From a bacterium (GTDB lineage Bacteria; Auribacterota; Tritonobacteria; UBA1439): a stretch of 64,000 nt of DNA. The notes beneath the pieces were generated by a model that saw only the letters and a list, made by a program, of their open reading frames with translations, was not told where the DNA came from and did no database searches. This document shows positions 25,519-33,407 of the stretch, piece by piece. Position 1 is the stretch's first letter; each line of letters begins with the position of its first letter. A program made the position numbers and the translations under genes. Where the stretch lies: assembly GCA_028716845.1 (NCBI GenBank), contig JAQUPF010000002.1, forward strand, positions 1 through 64,000. The letters run 5' to 3'.

Positions 25519-27121
25519 CGCCGTCCACGAGCTCCAGGGTCGCCAGCCCCGCAAGGCGCGCCCCCGCCACGTCGTACTGCGCCATGACCTTCGCGCCGTG
25601 CCGCTTAAGCGGGACGAGCTCCCGGAGCGGGCCGTCCGTCATGACGATCGCGCCGGCGGCGGGGCGGGAGCGGCGCGGGATCCCCTCGATCCGCCTCGCC
25701 CAGCGGAGGACCGCCGGGCGGGCGTCGCAGAGGCGGCGGAGCGGCGCCGAGCGCCGGAGATTCGCCTCGACCGAATCGGCCCGGTCCGCGCCGGCGAGGC
25801 CGCGCCGTCGCTCGGGCTCGGGCACGCCGCCGACCTCGGCGGCGAAGCGGAGCGCCTCGCCGCCTCCGATCGGGACCATCTCGGCGGCCCTGCACGCCCG
25901 CTCCCCGCCGAGCGCGTCCAGAACGTGCCGTGCCGCCGCCGCCGCGTCGGGGCAGCGGAGGCGGATCGAGGAGAAGGCGTCGGCGTCGGGCGCCCCACGC
26001 GGGGGGCGCTCCGGGTCCGAGAGGCCGAGCGCGGCGGCGATGGCGGTCCCCCCGAACCGGTCCCCCGGCCCGACCGCCCGCACCCCCCCCCGCCGGCGGA
26101 AGCGGTCCGCGACGGAGGCGGCGGCGAGGATGGCGCCGGCGAGGCCGCGGCGGCCGACCAGCCGCAGCTCCTCCCCCAGGCGCCGCTCCCGGGCGCCCCG
26201 CCGCCGGCCGGAGCGGGAGCGGCAGCGCGCGGCGAGGAGGCGGAGGTCCTCCGCGGGCGATCCGTGGAGGACCGGCGGCGAGACGGGGGGCCCGGGCAGC
26301 CGGAGGTCGCACTTCCCGGCGACGGCCGCGGCATTGCGGAGGTGCGCGTCGTCGAAGCCGAGGCCGAGCATCTCGCCGGCGCTCTTCAGCCAGATCGACC
26401 TCGTCACGACGCTGAAGTCCGTCACCCTCCCGAACCGCGTCTTGGAGATTATGTCGTGGGCGATCCAGTCCTCGGGATGGGGGTAGTGGACGTCGTTCGT
26501 CGCGACGGGCCGGAGGCCGTAGCGCGGGGCGAGGGCGACGATGGCGGCGTTCGAGATCTCCTGCTCCTCGAAGCCGAGCCGCGACAGCTCGGGGTGGAAA
26601 TCCCCGCCGAAGAGGTCGAGGTAGCGCCGGAGCTCCCGCAGCCCCGCCGCGAGGCCCCGGCGGATGATCGCGAGCGGGAACGAGCCGTAGTAGCACGCGC
26701 TCAGGCAGACGAGCCCCTCGTGGTGCCGCTCGAGGAGCGCCCAGTCCACGAGGCCGCGCGCGCCCCGGAAGCAGTTGTCGAGCCAGGCCGCGCTCGTGAG
26801 CGAGACGAGGTTGCGCCAGCCGCGGGCGTCCTTCGCGATGAGGACGAGGTGGTTCCGGTGCGCGTCGTCCCGCTCGATGCTCTCGCGCGCGTCGCGGACG
26901 AAGTAGCACTCGCAGCCGAGGAGCGGCCGCATCCCCCGCTCGAGGCAGGCGCGGTAAAAACGGGGGGCGAAGGCGAGCTCCCCGTGGTCGGTGACCGCCA
27001 TCGCCGTCTGGCCCAGCTCGGAGGCGCGGTCGAGCCCCTCCGGGATGGAGAGGGCGCTGTCCGAGTAGGAGCCCCAGAAGTGGCTGTGGAGGTGGACGAA
27101 CGGAATCGGTTCGGCGGTCAT
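25502..27121 (-). CDS. Truncated DnaE-like protein: PHP domain plus degenerate palm
   Basis: A 539-residue relative of DNA polymerase III alpha, about half its normal size. The PHP domain looks intact: HLHSH (10-14), YSD, TDHGE (44-48) and NDVHYP (209-214). What follows tracks the DnaE palm: VGPGDRFGG (350-358) in place of GPGRGSAAG, and APDADAF (377-383) in place of PDIDIDF. Near the end [17 protein letters not shown] matches RHASTHAAG, and [10 protein letters not shown] replaces the GLLKFDFLGL motif, losing its Lys and Asp. The chain then stops, with no fingers, beta-binding or OB regions. Polymerase activity is unlikely; PHP nuclease or structural roles remain possible. Start ATG 27121. 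Confidence 0.72.
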   Translation of the reverse strand: MTAEPIPFVHLHSHFWGSYSDSALSIPEGLDRASELGQTAMAVTDHGELAFAPRFYRACLERGMRPLLGCECYFVRDARESIERDDAHRNHLVLIAKDARGWRNLVSLTSAAWLDNCFRGARGLVDWALLERHHEGLVCLSACYYGSFPLAIIRRGLAAGLRELRRYLDLFGGDFHPELSRLGFEEQEISNAAIVALAPRYGLRPVATNDVHYPHPEDWIAHDIISKTRFGRVTDFSVVTRSIWLKSAGEMLGLGFDDAHLRNAAAVAGKCDLRLPGPPVSPPVLHGSPAEDLRLLAARCRSRSGRRRGARERRLGEELRLVGRRGLAGAILAAASVADRFRRRGGVRAVGPGDRFGGTAIAAALGLSDPERPPRGAPDADAFSSIRLRCPDAAAAARHVLDALGGERACRAAEMVPIGGGEALRFAAEVGGVPEPERRRGLAGADRADSVEANLRRSAPLRRLCDARPAVLRWARRIEGIPRRSRPAAGAIVMTDGPLRELVPLKRHGAKVMAQYDVAGARLAGLATLELVDGVRPSR

Positions 27122-27129
27122 GCGGCGGC

Positions 27130-27158
27130 GCGGGCACCCCACAGGGGCGCGTGCCCGC
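27130..27158. repeat. Inverted repeat in leader of DnaE-like gene
   Basis: GCGGGCAC (27130-27137) and GTGCCCGC (27151-27158) form a perfect 8-base inverted repeat with a 13-base loop, located between the minus-strand start codon at 27121 and a candidate -10 box. It could be an operator or leader hairpin. Confidence 0.4.
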
Positions 27159-27164
27159 TCCCGC

Positions 27165-27170
27165 AGTATA
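27165..27170 (-). promoter_or_regulatory. Candidate -10 box TATACT for DnaE-like gene
   Basis: The minus strand reads TATACT at 27170-27165, about 44 bases before the ATG at 27121. No matching -35 hexamer is visible, so this is tentative. Confidence 0.35.
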
Positions 27171-27217
27171 CCACATCCGGCCCCCCTCCCCGGTGGCGCG
27201 CGTCCCGGAATCTGTGG

Positions 27218-27223
27218 TATGAT
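27218..27223 (+). promoter_or_regulatory. Candidate extended -10 box, TGTGGTATGAT
   Basis: TATGAT at 27218-27223, with a TG-rich extension upstream, lies 14 bases before the lipoprotein ATG at 27238. Transcription would begin near 27230, giving a leader of under 10 bases. No -35 is evident. Confidence 0.4.
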
Positions 27224-27237
27224 GCGGCGGGGTCGGG

Positions 27238-27801
27238 ATGACGGACAACGGACGGATCGCGGCGGCCGCCTCCCTCGCCCTCGCCTGCGCGATCGCGGCG
27301 GGGTGCCTCGGGGGGGAGCGGGCGATGTACCGGTACTACCGGAATCACCCCGCCATGCTCCGGCGGCTCCTCGCGGTGCGGACGATCCACATCGAGGACG
27401 TCCGGGACGCCGCCGACGGGGAGGAGGCGCTCCTCGTGAAGGACGCCCTCGCCGCCGAGCTCGACCGCCGGGGGAAGGGCAGGTTCCGCCTCGCCGCGGA
27501 CGCCGCGGACGCGGACGCGGTCCTCCAGGCGGAGATGACGGAGGCGCTCGGCCCCGTCACGGAGGAGGAGCCGCTCCCGTTCGAGATCGAGCCGAGGATG
27601 GTGGTGCGGCGCGGCGTCTTCCTCAGGATCCGCCTCGTCGACCCGAAGACGGGGGACCTCATCTACAAGACCGACACGAGGGAGTTCTCCGAGATCGCCG
27701 TGGACTCCGTCGAGAAGGCCGCCTTCACCGTCGTCAGCAACCTCATGCGGGAGATCGGCCTGGCCCGCCGGGCCCTCCGCCCGCACCCCCCCGCGCCCTG
27801 A
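27238..27801 (+). CDS. Predicted lipoprotein, unknown function
   Basis: A 187-residue predicted lipoprotein: leader to AIAAGC, so Cys23 is the likely lipid-attachment residue. The mature part has a helix (AMYRYYRNHPAMLRRLL), then IHIEDVRDAADGEEALLVKD and a strand pair ending GVFLRIRLVDPKTGDLIYKT, which resembles periplasmic lipoproteins that accompany envelope assembly systems, but I cannot name the family. It is transcribed divergently from the DnaE-like gene. Its last 59 bases lie antisense to the 3' end of mpl. Confidence 0.65.
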   Translation: MTDNGRIAAAASLALACAIAAGCLGGERAMYRYYRNHPAMLRRLLAVRTIHIEDVRDAADGEEALLVKDALAAELDRRGKGRFRLAADAADADAVLQAEMTEALGPVTEEEPLPFEIEPRMVVRRGVFLRIRLVDPKTGDLIYKTDTREFSEIAVDSVEKAAFTVVSNLMREIGLARRALRPHPPAP

Positions 27802-29182
27802 GCGCCTCCAGCAGGCGCTCGTGGATGCGGCCAAACGAGCCGTTCGACATGACGAGGACGACGTCCCCCGCCGCGCACTCCCCCGCGAGGAGGTCCGCGA
27901 TCGCTCCCGGATCCCCGACGTGCCGGGCGTCCACCCCCCGCGCCCGGAGGGCGGCGACGAGCGCGCCGGGCGAGAAGCGGCGCCCCGCCTCAATCTGTTC
28001 GGCGAGGTAGACGTCCGCCACGACGACCCGGTCGGCGAGGTCGAACGCCGCCGGGTAATTCTCCTGGAAGACGTTCCGCCTGCTCGAGTTCGTGCGCGGC
28101 TCCCACACCGCCCAGAGCCGCCGCCCCGGGTACCGTTCCCGCACGGCGGCGATCGTCTCGGCCACCTCGGTGGGATGATGGGCGAAGTCGTCGATGACCG
28201 CGACGCCGCCGACGACGCCCCGCACCTCCTGCCGACGCCTGACCCCCCTGAAGGCCTCGATCCCCGCCGCGATCACCGCCGGCGGGAGGCCGAGCGAACG
28301 GGCGGCGGCGAAGGCGGCGGCCGCGTTCCGGGCGTTGTGGCGGCCGGCGAGCGGGGAGCGGAGGGCGCATGATTCCCCCCCCCGCCGGGCGACCGTGAAC
28401 CGGGCGCCGCCGCCGCCGGCCTCGTAGTCGAGGATGCGCCACCGCGCCCCGGCGGCGAAGCCGTACGTCTCCACGGGGGCGGCCGACGCCGCGCTGACCT
28501 CCCGGACGCGGTCGTCGTCCGCGCAGGCGATCAGGCGGCCGTCCGCCGGGATGAGGGCGGCGAAGCCGCGGAACGCCGCCGCGCACTCCTCGATCCCGCT
28601 GAAGATGTCGGCGTGGTCGAAGTCGACGCTCGTGAGGACGCCGATCCGGGGGCGGTAGTGCATGAACTTCGGCCGCCGGTCGAACGGCGCGGCGTGGTAC
28701 TCGTCCCCCTCCACGACGAAATGCGGCCCGCCGCCCGGCGCGCTCGAGGCGTCGAAGTTGCAGAGGACGCCGCCGATGAGGAACCCCGGGGCGAGCCCCG
28801 CGTGGTGGAGGATCCAGGCGATGAGGGCGCAGGTGGTCGTCTTCCCGTGGGTGCCGGCGACCACGACGCTCGTCCTGCCGGCGAGGAACATCTCAGCGAG
28901 CGCCTGCGGGAAGGAGACGGAGCGTATGCCGCGACGGGCGGTCTCGAGGACCTCGGGGTTGTCGCTCCGGACGGCGTTGCCGACGATGACGAGGTCTGTG
29001 TCGGGCGGGATGTGGGAGGGGCAGAAGCCGCCCATGACCGCGATGCCGAGCCGCTCGAGCTGCGTCGACATGGGGGGGTAGCAGTTCGCGTCCGATCCGC
29101 TCACGCGGTGGCCGGTCGCGCGGAGGAGGCCCGCGAGCGAGCCCATGCCCATCCCGCAGACGGCGGTCATGTGGATGTTCAT
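27743..29182 (-). CDS. mpl: Murein tripeptide ligase
   Basis: A 479-residue Mur ligase-family enzyme that attaches recycled L-Ala-gamma-D-Glu-mDAP tripeptide to UDP-MurNAc. Motifs: VCGMGMGSLAGLL with SGSDANCYPPMST at the N-terminus, ATP loop VVAGTHGKTTTCALIAW, then EGDEYHAAPFD, TSVDFDHADIF and DDFAHHPTEV, with RTNSSRRNVFQ. This NxS/RRNVFQ set is Mpl rather than MurC. Start ATG 29182 overlaps the ldcA stop by four bases. A Gly/Pro-rich tail of about 15 residues extends into the antisense overlap with the lipoprotein gene. With ldcA it makes a murein peptide recycling operon. Confidence 0.93.
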   Translation of the reverse strand: MNIHMTAVCGMGMGSLAGLLRATGHRVSGSDANCYPPMSTQLERLGIAVMGGFCPSHIPPDTDLVIVGNAVRSDNPEVLETARRGIRSVSFPQALAEMFLAGRTSVVVAGTHGKTTTCALIAWILHHAGLAPGFLIGGVLCNFDASSAPGGGPHFVVEGDEYHAAPFDRRPKFMHYRPRIGVLTSVDFDHADIFSGIEECAAAFRGFAALIPADGRLIACADDDRVREVSAASAAPVETYGFAAGARWRILDYEAGGGGARFTVARRGGESCALRSPLAGRHNARNAAAAFAAARSLGLPPAVIAAGIEAFRGVRRRQEVRGVVGGVAVIDDFAHHPTEVAETIAAVRERYPGRRLWAVWEPRTNSSRRNVFQENYPAAFDLADRVVVADVYLAEQIEAGRRFSPGALVAALRARGVDARHVGDPGAIADLLAGECAAGDVVLVMSNGSFGRIHERLLEALRARGGAGGGPGGPGRSPA

Positions 29183-30126
29183 GCGGCGGTGCCCCCGCGG
29201 CCCGAGAGGCACGGCTCCAGGACCGTGACGGTGCCCGCCTCGCCGTCGATCGCCGCCCGGACGCCGAGCGGCACGCAGCGGTTCGGCCCCGCGTGCCCCG
29301 CCGGGAAGCGGGAGAGAACAGGAAAACACAGCCCGCCGACCGCGTCAAGGGCGATCCGTCGCACCTCGGCCCCGTAGGCGTCCGCGGGATATCCCGCCGG
29401 CGGGACGAAGCGGCCGAGGACGAGGCCGCGCGCCCGCTCGAGAGCCCCGGCAAGCCGGAGCTGCGTGAAGAGCCGGTCGACGGCGTGGGGCCGCTCGTTC
29501 CGGTCCTCGAGGAGGAGGATGGCCTCCCGGGTGTCCGCCGCGTACGGCGTGCCGAGCGTGGCGCAGAGGACCGAGAGGCTCCCGCCCGAGAGCACCCCCT
29601 CCCCGCGCCCCCCCCGCAGGGCCTCGAGCGCCGGCGCGGGGAGGGCGCCCCACGGGTCGCTCCGCCCCAGCGACCGGAAGAGGGAGGCGAGGTCGCCGCC
29701 GTCCATCCGGCCGATCTCGGTCACGAGCGGTCCGTGGAACGTGACGAGGCCCGCCGCGCGGCGGAGGAAGGCGTGGAGGGCGGTGATGTCGCTGTAGCCC
29801 ATGAAGATCTTTGGGTCGGCCCGCACGACGGCGGGATCGAGGAGGGGAAGGATGCGGGCCGATCCCCAGCCGCCACGGGCGCAGAAGATCGCCCTGACCG
29901 ATCCGTCCGAGAAGAGCGCCATGAGCTCTCCCGCGCGGCGCTCGTCGGGGCCCGCGAGCGGGCCGGAGCGCTCGAATATGTCCGGCCGGAAGAGGGGGCG
30001 GTAGCCGGCCGCGCGGATCCGGGCGGCGCCGGCGAGGAACGCCTCCCGGTCGAACGCCCCGGCGGGGGCGGCGATGCCGATCGTGTCGCCCGGCAGGAGG
30101 GCGGGGGGCCGTATCGCGGTGGTCAT
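29179..30126 (-). CDS. ldcA: LD-carboxypeptidase (peptidase S66)
   Basis: A 315-residue cytoplasmic LD-carboxypeptidase that trims the terminal D-Ala from murein tetrapeptide. The S66 signature is plain: IFCARGGWGSARILPLLD holds the nucleophile region, FMGYSDITALH follows, LLEDRNERPHAVDRL carries the Glu, and RFPAGHAGPNRCVPLG holds the catalytic His. It releases tripeptide, the substrate of Mpl encoded immediately downstream (ATGA overlap). No signal peptide, as expected for the recycling enzyme. Confidence 0.95.
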   Translation of the reverse strand: MTTAIRPPALLPGDTIGIAAPAGAFDREAFLAGAARIRAAGYRPLFRPDIFERSGPLAGPDERRAGELMALFSDGSVRAIFCARGGWGSARILPLLDPAVVRADPKIFMGYSDITALHAFLRRAAGLVTFHGPLVTEIGRMDGGDLASLFRSLGRSDPWGALPAPALEALRGGRGEGVLSGGSLSVLCATLGTPYAADTREAILLLEDRNERPHAVDRLFTQLRLAGALERARGLVLGRFVPPAGYPADAYGAEVRRIALDAVGGLCFPVLSRFPAGHAGPNRCVPLGVRAAIDGEAGTVTVLEPCLSGRGGTAA

Positions 30127-30148
30127 GGGCGGTGCCTGGTGCTACAAT
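30120..30148 (+). promoter_or_regulatory. Probable promoter, TGGTCA-17-TACAAT
   Basis: TGGTCA at 30120-30125 and TACAAT at 30143-30148 with a 17-base spacer, in the 69-base divergent gap between ldcA and amgK; it would read the kinase gene starting at 30196. The -35 overlaps the ldcA start codon on the other strand. Confidence 0.5.
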
Positions 30149-30195
30149 CGGGTGAACGCCGCGCGCGAGGAACCGCACCATCATAGGGATCGGTC

Positions 30196-31212
30196 GTGCC
30201 GCAGTCAAAAGAAAACAGGGTCGCGCGCTACCTCCGGGAGCGGATCGGCTCCGCCGCCCCGCCCCTCCCGCTTCGCGGGGACGCCTCCGCCCGGTCTTTC
30301 TTCCGGCTGCCGTACGGGGGCGGCACCGCCGTGGCGATGGTCGGGGAGACGGGCGGCGAGGACGCGGACAATTTCCTCGAGACGCGTGCCCTCCTCGCCT
30401 CGTGCGGCGCCGCCGTGCCGGCGGTGTACGACATCGACCGGCCGGGCGGCGTCATCCTGCTCGAGGACCTCGGCGACTGCACGCTCGAGGAGCGGCTCCG
30501 GCGGCCCGGCGCCGATGTCCGCGGCCTCTACCGCCGGGCGATCGACCAGCTCCTCGCCGTCCACCTGCTCGGCACGGTCGCGCCCCGTGACGCCGCCGCC
30601 TTCCGGCGGGCGTTCGACCGGGAGAAGCTCGTGGAGGAACTCGATTTCTTCCTCCTCAACACGGTCGAGGGGCTCTTCCGCACGCGGCTCTCCGGCGGCG
30701 AGCGCGAGGCCGTCCGGGGCGGCTTCGCCGCGCTCGCCGGTGCCCTCGCGGACCTCCCCCGCGTCCTCTGCCACCGCGACTACCACAGCCGCAACCTGAT
30801 GGTGACGGACGGACGGATCCGGATCCTCGATTTCCAGGACGCCCGCATGGGGCCGTGCCAGTACGACCTCGTCTCGCTCCTCCGGGACTCGTACACGGTC
30901 CTCGACGCCGGCCTCAGGGAGGAGCTGCTCGACTACTACCTCGACCGGAGCGCCTCGATGGGCGTCGCGTGGCGCGACCGGGGCGAGTTCATCCGCCGGT
31001 TCGACCTGGCGGGCGTCCAGCGGAATCTCAAGGCGTGCGGGACATTCGGCCACATGGCGACCGCGCGCGGCCTCGACCGGTATCTCCCCTCGCTCGCGCC
31101 GACGTTCGCCTACGTGCGGGAGACCGCCCCGCGCCTCCCCGAGATCGACGCCTGGGTGCGCGTCCTCGCGCGGCATCTGCCCCCCCTCCGGGGCGACGGG
31201 GAGGCGCGATGA
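30196..31212 (+). CDS. amgK: Anomeric sugar kinase, AmgK-like
   Basis: A 338-residue aminoglycoside phosphotransferase-fold kinase. Key parts: RGDASARSFFRL (N-lobe), GGVILLEDLGDCTL (hinge), LCHRDYHSRNLMV (catalytic loop) and ILDFQDARMGPCQYDLVSLL (metal-binding Asp). The DASxRxFFR and DFQDA..GP..YDL signatures match AmgK, which phosphorylates MurNAc/GlcNAc at C1 for cell-wall salvage. The next gene is a MurU-like nucleotidyltransferase overlapping by ATGA, the pairing expected for this pathway. GTG start at 30196. Substrate is inferred from family and neighbours. Confidence 0.87.
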   Translation: MPQSKENRVARYLRERIGSAAPPLPLRGDASARSFFRLPYGGGTAVAMVGETGGEDADNFLETRALLASCGAAVPAVYDIDRPGGVILLEDLGDCTLEERLRRPGADVRGLYRRAIDQLLAVHLLGTVAPRDAAAFRRAFDREKLVEELDFFLLNTVEGLFRTRLSGGEREAVRGGFAALAGALADLPRVLCHRDYHSRNLMVTDGRIRILDFQDARMGPCQYDLVSLLRDSYTVLDAGLREELLDYYLDRSASMGVAWRDRGEFIRRFDLAGVQRNLKACGTFGHMATARGLDRYLPSLAPTFAYVRETAPRLPEIDAWVRVLARHLPPLRGDGEAR

Positions 31213-32186
31213 AGGCGATGATCCTCGCGGCGGGCCTCGGCACGCGCCTCCGGCCGCTCACCGACGAACTCCCGAAGGCGCTCCTGCCGGTCGCCAACCG
31301 CCCGGTCATAGAGTACGTCCTCGAGATGCTGCGCCGCGCCGGCGTGGACGAGGTCGTCGTCAACCTCCACCATCTCGGCGGGGCGATCCGCGACGCCCTC
31401 GGAGACCGCTACGCGGGCCGGGTGACGATCAGGTACTCGGTCGAGCCGGAGATCCTCGGGACCGGGGGCGGCATCCGGAAGGTCCAGCGGTTCTTCGACG
31501 ACGAACCGTTCCTCGTCGCGAACGCCGACACGCTGATGGACGTCGACCTCGCCGCCGCCGTCCGGTCGCACCGCCGCGCGGGGGCTGCCGCGACGATGGT
31601 CGTGCGGGAGGGGGAATCGCCGTACGGCGGCGTCGAGACGGACGGGGGCGGGATGGTGCGGCGCGTTCTCGGCCGCGGCGCCGGCGGCGATCTCCGCAAC
31701 GTCATGTTCGCCGGCGTCCATGTCCTCGGCAGGGCGCTGTTCCGGCACCTGCCCGACCGCCCCTTCTCCTGCATCAACAGGGACGGCTACGGCGCGATGC
31801 TCGAGGCGGGGGAGCGCGTCGCCTCGTTCGCCGCGCGGGGCTACTGGCGGGAGATCGGCACCGCCGGGGATTACTTCGCGGCCAACATGGATTTCCTCCG
31901 CGGCCTCATGCCGGCGCACTGCCGGCGGATGACGGGCGCCGGTCGCCCGCCGGCGCGCGGGGCGCGGGGGGCGACCTTCGTCGAGCCGGTCCTCATCGGC
32001 AGGGGGTGCGTCATCGGGGAGGGGGCGCGGATCGGCCCCGAGGCGGTCCTCGGGGCCGGATGCGAGGTCGGGCGGGGCTGCGCCCTCGAGCGGATCGTTG
32101 CGCTCCCCGGGGCGCGCTTCGGCGAGGGCGAGGCCGTGAGCGGCCGCATCAGGACGGCGCGGTCGGAGCTGCGGCTCCCCGCGTGA
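31209..32186 (+). CDS. murU: Nucleotidyltransferase, MurU-like, with hexapeptide-type tail
   Basis: A 325-residue NDP-sugar pyrophosphorylase. N-terminal AGLGTRLRPLTDELPKALLP is the nucleotide-binding loop; EILGTGGGIRK and NADTLMDVDL follow, with a catalytic-domain end at about residue 235. After a Pro/Arg/Ala linker comes a short left-handed beta-helix-like segment (LIGRGCVIGEGARIGPEAVL then GAGCEVGRGCALERIVALPG). MurU, which makes UDP-MurNAc from MurNAc-1-phosphate, normally lacks this tail, so specificity could differ (for example GDP-mannose or dTDP-glucose). Coupling to amgK by ATGA overlap favours the MurU role. Confidence 0.75.
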   Translation: MKAMILAAGLGTRLRPLTDELPKALLPVANRPVIEYVLEMLRRAGVDEVVVNLHHLGGAIRDALGDRYAGRVTIRYSVEPEILGTGGGIRKVQRFFDDEPFLVANADTLMDVDLAAAVRSHRRAGAAATMVVREGESPYGGVETDGGGMVRRVLGRGAGGDLRNVMFAGVHVLGRALFRHLPDRPFSCINRDGYGAMLEAGERVASFAARGYWREIGTAGDYFAANMDFLRGLMPAHCRRMTGAGRPPARGARGATFVEPVLIGRGCVIGEGARIGPEAVLGAGCEVGRGCALERIVALPGARFGEGEAVSGRIRTARSELRLPA

Positions 32187-32220
32187 CGGGACGTGGCGCA
32201 TCGGGGAAGGTTCACCGCCC

Positions 32221-32847
32221 ATGGACGAGGCGACGGGCAGGGTCGCGGCGGCGGGGGAGGAGCGGCTGCTCGTCTCGCGGTGCGCCGCGGGCGATTCCCG
32301 GGCGTGGGACCGCCTCCTCGAGGATTACGGCGGCCTCCTCTACGGGATCGCCGCCCGGTACTGCCCGGGGCCCGACGCGGCGCGCGAGCTCTTCGTCCAC
32401 GTCATCGAGCGGCTCTGGGAGGACGAGGCGCGCCGCCTCAGGGCATGGGAGGGCCGTGCGAAGCTCTCCTCGTTCCTCGCCGCCGTCGCCGCGCGGGTCT
32501 GCGCCGACTACCGGCGGGGGCGGTACTGGAGGGAGGGGGAGCGCTCCAGGGAGTTCGAGCGGGACGGGCGGGAACGCACCCCGCCCGGCGGGGGGACGGC
32601 GCGGCCCGATCGGGTCCTCCGCCGCGAGTGCGAGGGGATCCTCCGCGACCTGCTCGGCGGCCTGGAGCCGCCGGAGCGGGCGGCGATCGAGCTCTTCTAC
32701 TGGCAGGGGCTGAAATACCGCGAGATCGCCGCGGTCCTCCGGGTATCCGCGTCGGAGGTGGGGAAGATCCTGCTCCGGTCCCGCGCGAGGATGGGGGAGA
32801 TGCTCGCGGCGCGGGGCATACGGAATCTTTCGGACATCTTGGAATAA
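32221..32847 (+). CDS. ECF-type RNA polymerase sigma factor
   Basis: A 208-residue sigma-70 family factor with only regions 2 and 4. Region 2 covers about residues 30-100 (LLEDYGGLLYGIAARYCPGP, AKLSSFLAAVAARVCADYRR); a variable linker rich in Arg and Glu follows; region 4 is GGLEPPERAAIELFYWQGLK, YREIAAVLRVSASEVGKIL. ATG 32221 is the first in frame. The next gene encodes a two-zinc-finger protein of anti-sigma type. Two matching promoter motifs, one after this gene and one after the next, fit an ECF regulon and are described separately. Confidence 0.9.
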   Translation: MDEATGRVAAAGEERLLVSRCAAGDSRAWDRLLEDYGGLLYGIAARYCPGPDAARELFVHVIERLWEDEARRLRAWEGRAKLSSFLAAVAARVCADYRRGRYWREGERSREFERDGRERTPPGGGTARPDRVLRRECEGILRDLLGGLEPPERAAIELFYWQGLKYREIAAVLRVSASEVGKILLRSRARMGEMLAARGIRNLSDILE

Positions 32848-32871
32848 ACATGCCGCCGTCTTCGTCTTATA
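32841..32871 (+). promoter_or_regulatory. ECF-type promoter motif 1, GGAATAAA-N14-CGTCTTATA
   Basis: GGAATAAA at 32841-32848 and CGTCTTATA at 32863-32871, 14 bases apart, located at the end of the sigma gene and 50 bases before the zinc-finger gene. GGAAT and CGTC elements about 16 bases apart are typical of ECF sigma promoters. The same pair with the same spacing recurs at 33358-33388. Confidence 0.65.
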
Positions 32872-32920
32872 CTGTGCGGGGCGACGCCGCGGGGGCGGCC
32901 GGCCGACGCGGGAGGCGGCC

Positions 32921-33364
32921 ATGAGGGGGAGGGATACCGTGCACTGTCCCGATCGGGCGCTGATCGCGCGCGTGCTCGACGGCGAGGAGACGCCGGGGGC
33001 GGGGGGGATCCTCGACCACCTGCGCCGCTGCGGCCGCTGCGCACGGATCGCGCGGGAGCAGGGGGAAATGGGCGAGGCGATGCGCGCGTTCCTCGCCGGC
33101 GGGGCTGCGGGGGAACTCCGGGACGGCTCGCCGTGCCCCACGGCGGAGGAGATCGCCCTCTACGCGGAGGGCCGCCTCCCGCTCTACGATCGGAATCGCC
33201 TCCTCCGCCATTTCTGCGCCTGTCCCGCCTGCGCGCGCGCCGTCATCGGCGCCGGCGACGCGGCGGCCGGGGGGGCGCAGCCCCCTCCCGAACGGGCGGT
33301 CCGGGAGGCGGGGGGGATCTACGGCACCCCGCGCGGAGAAAATAAATCGCCGCCGACGGAATAA
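32921..33364 (+). CDS. Zinc-finger anti-sigma factor-like protein, two HX3CX2C motifs
   Basis: A 147-residue soluble protein with two zf-HC2-type zinc-binding motifs, HLRRCGRCAR (around 37-46) and HFCACPACAR (around 94-103), each with an upstream Cys/His that could complete the site. Such domains bind and hold ECF sigma factors. Directly downstream of the sigma gene, it is the likely cognate anti-sigma. It lacks a membrane helix, so it would sense a cytoplasmic cue or act with a partner. The Pro/Gly-rich tail is unstructured. GGAGG five bases upstream supports ATG 32921. Confidence 0.75.
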   Translation: MRGRDTVHCPDRALIARVLDGEETPGAGGILDHLRRCGRCARIAREQGEMGEAMRAFLAGGAAGELRDGSPCPTAEEIALYAEGRLPLYDRNRLLRHFCACPACARAVIGAGDAAAGGAQPPPERAVREAGGIYGTPRGENKSPPTE

Positions 33365-33388
33365 ATCGCGCGCCCGCCTCGTCTTATA
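33358..33388 (+). promoter_or_regulatory. ECF-type promoter motif 2, GGAATAAA-N14-CGTCTTATA
   Basis: GGAATAAA at 33358-33365 and CGTCTTATA at 33380-33388, again 14 bases apart, lie between the zinc-finger gene and the unknown gene at 33408. Outside the two boxes the sequences of motif 1 and motif 2 differ, so shared function rather than duplication is the better reading. The TAA in each first box is also the stop codon of the preceding gene. Confidence 0.65.
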
Positions 33389-33407
33389 GGGTGAGAGGAG
33401 GTGGCGC

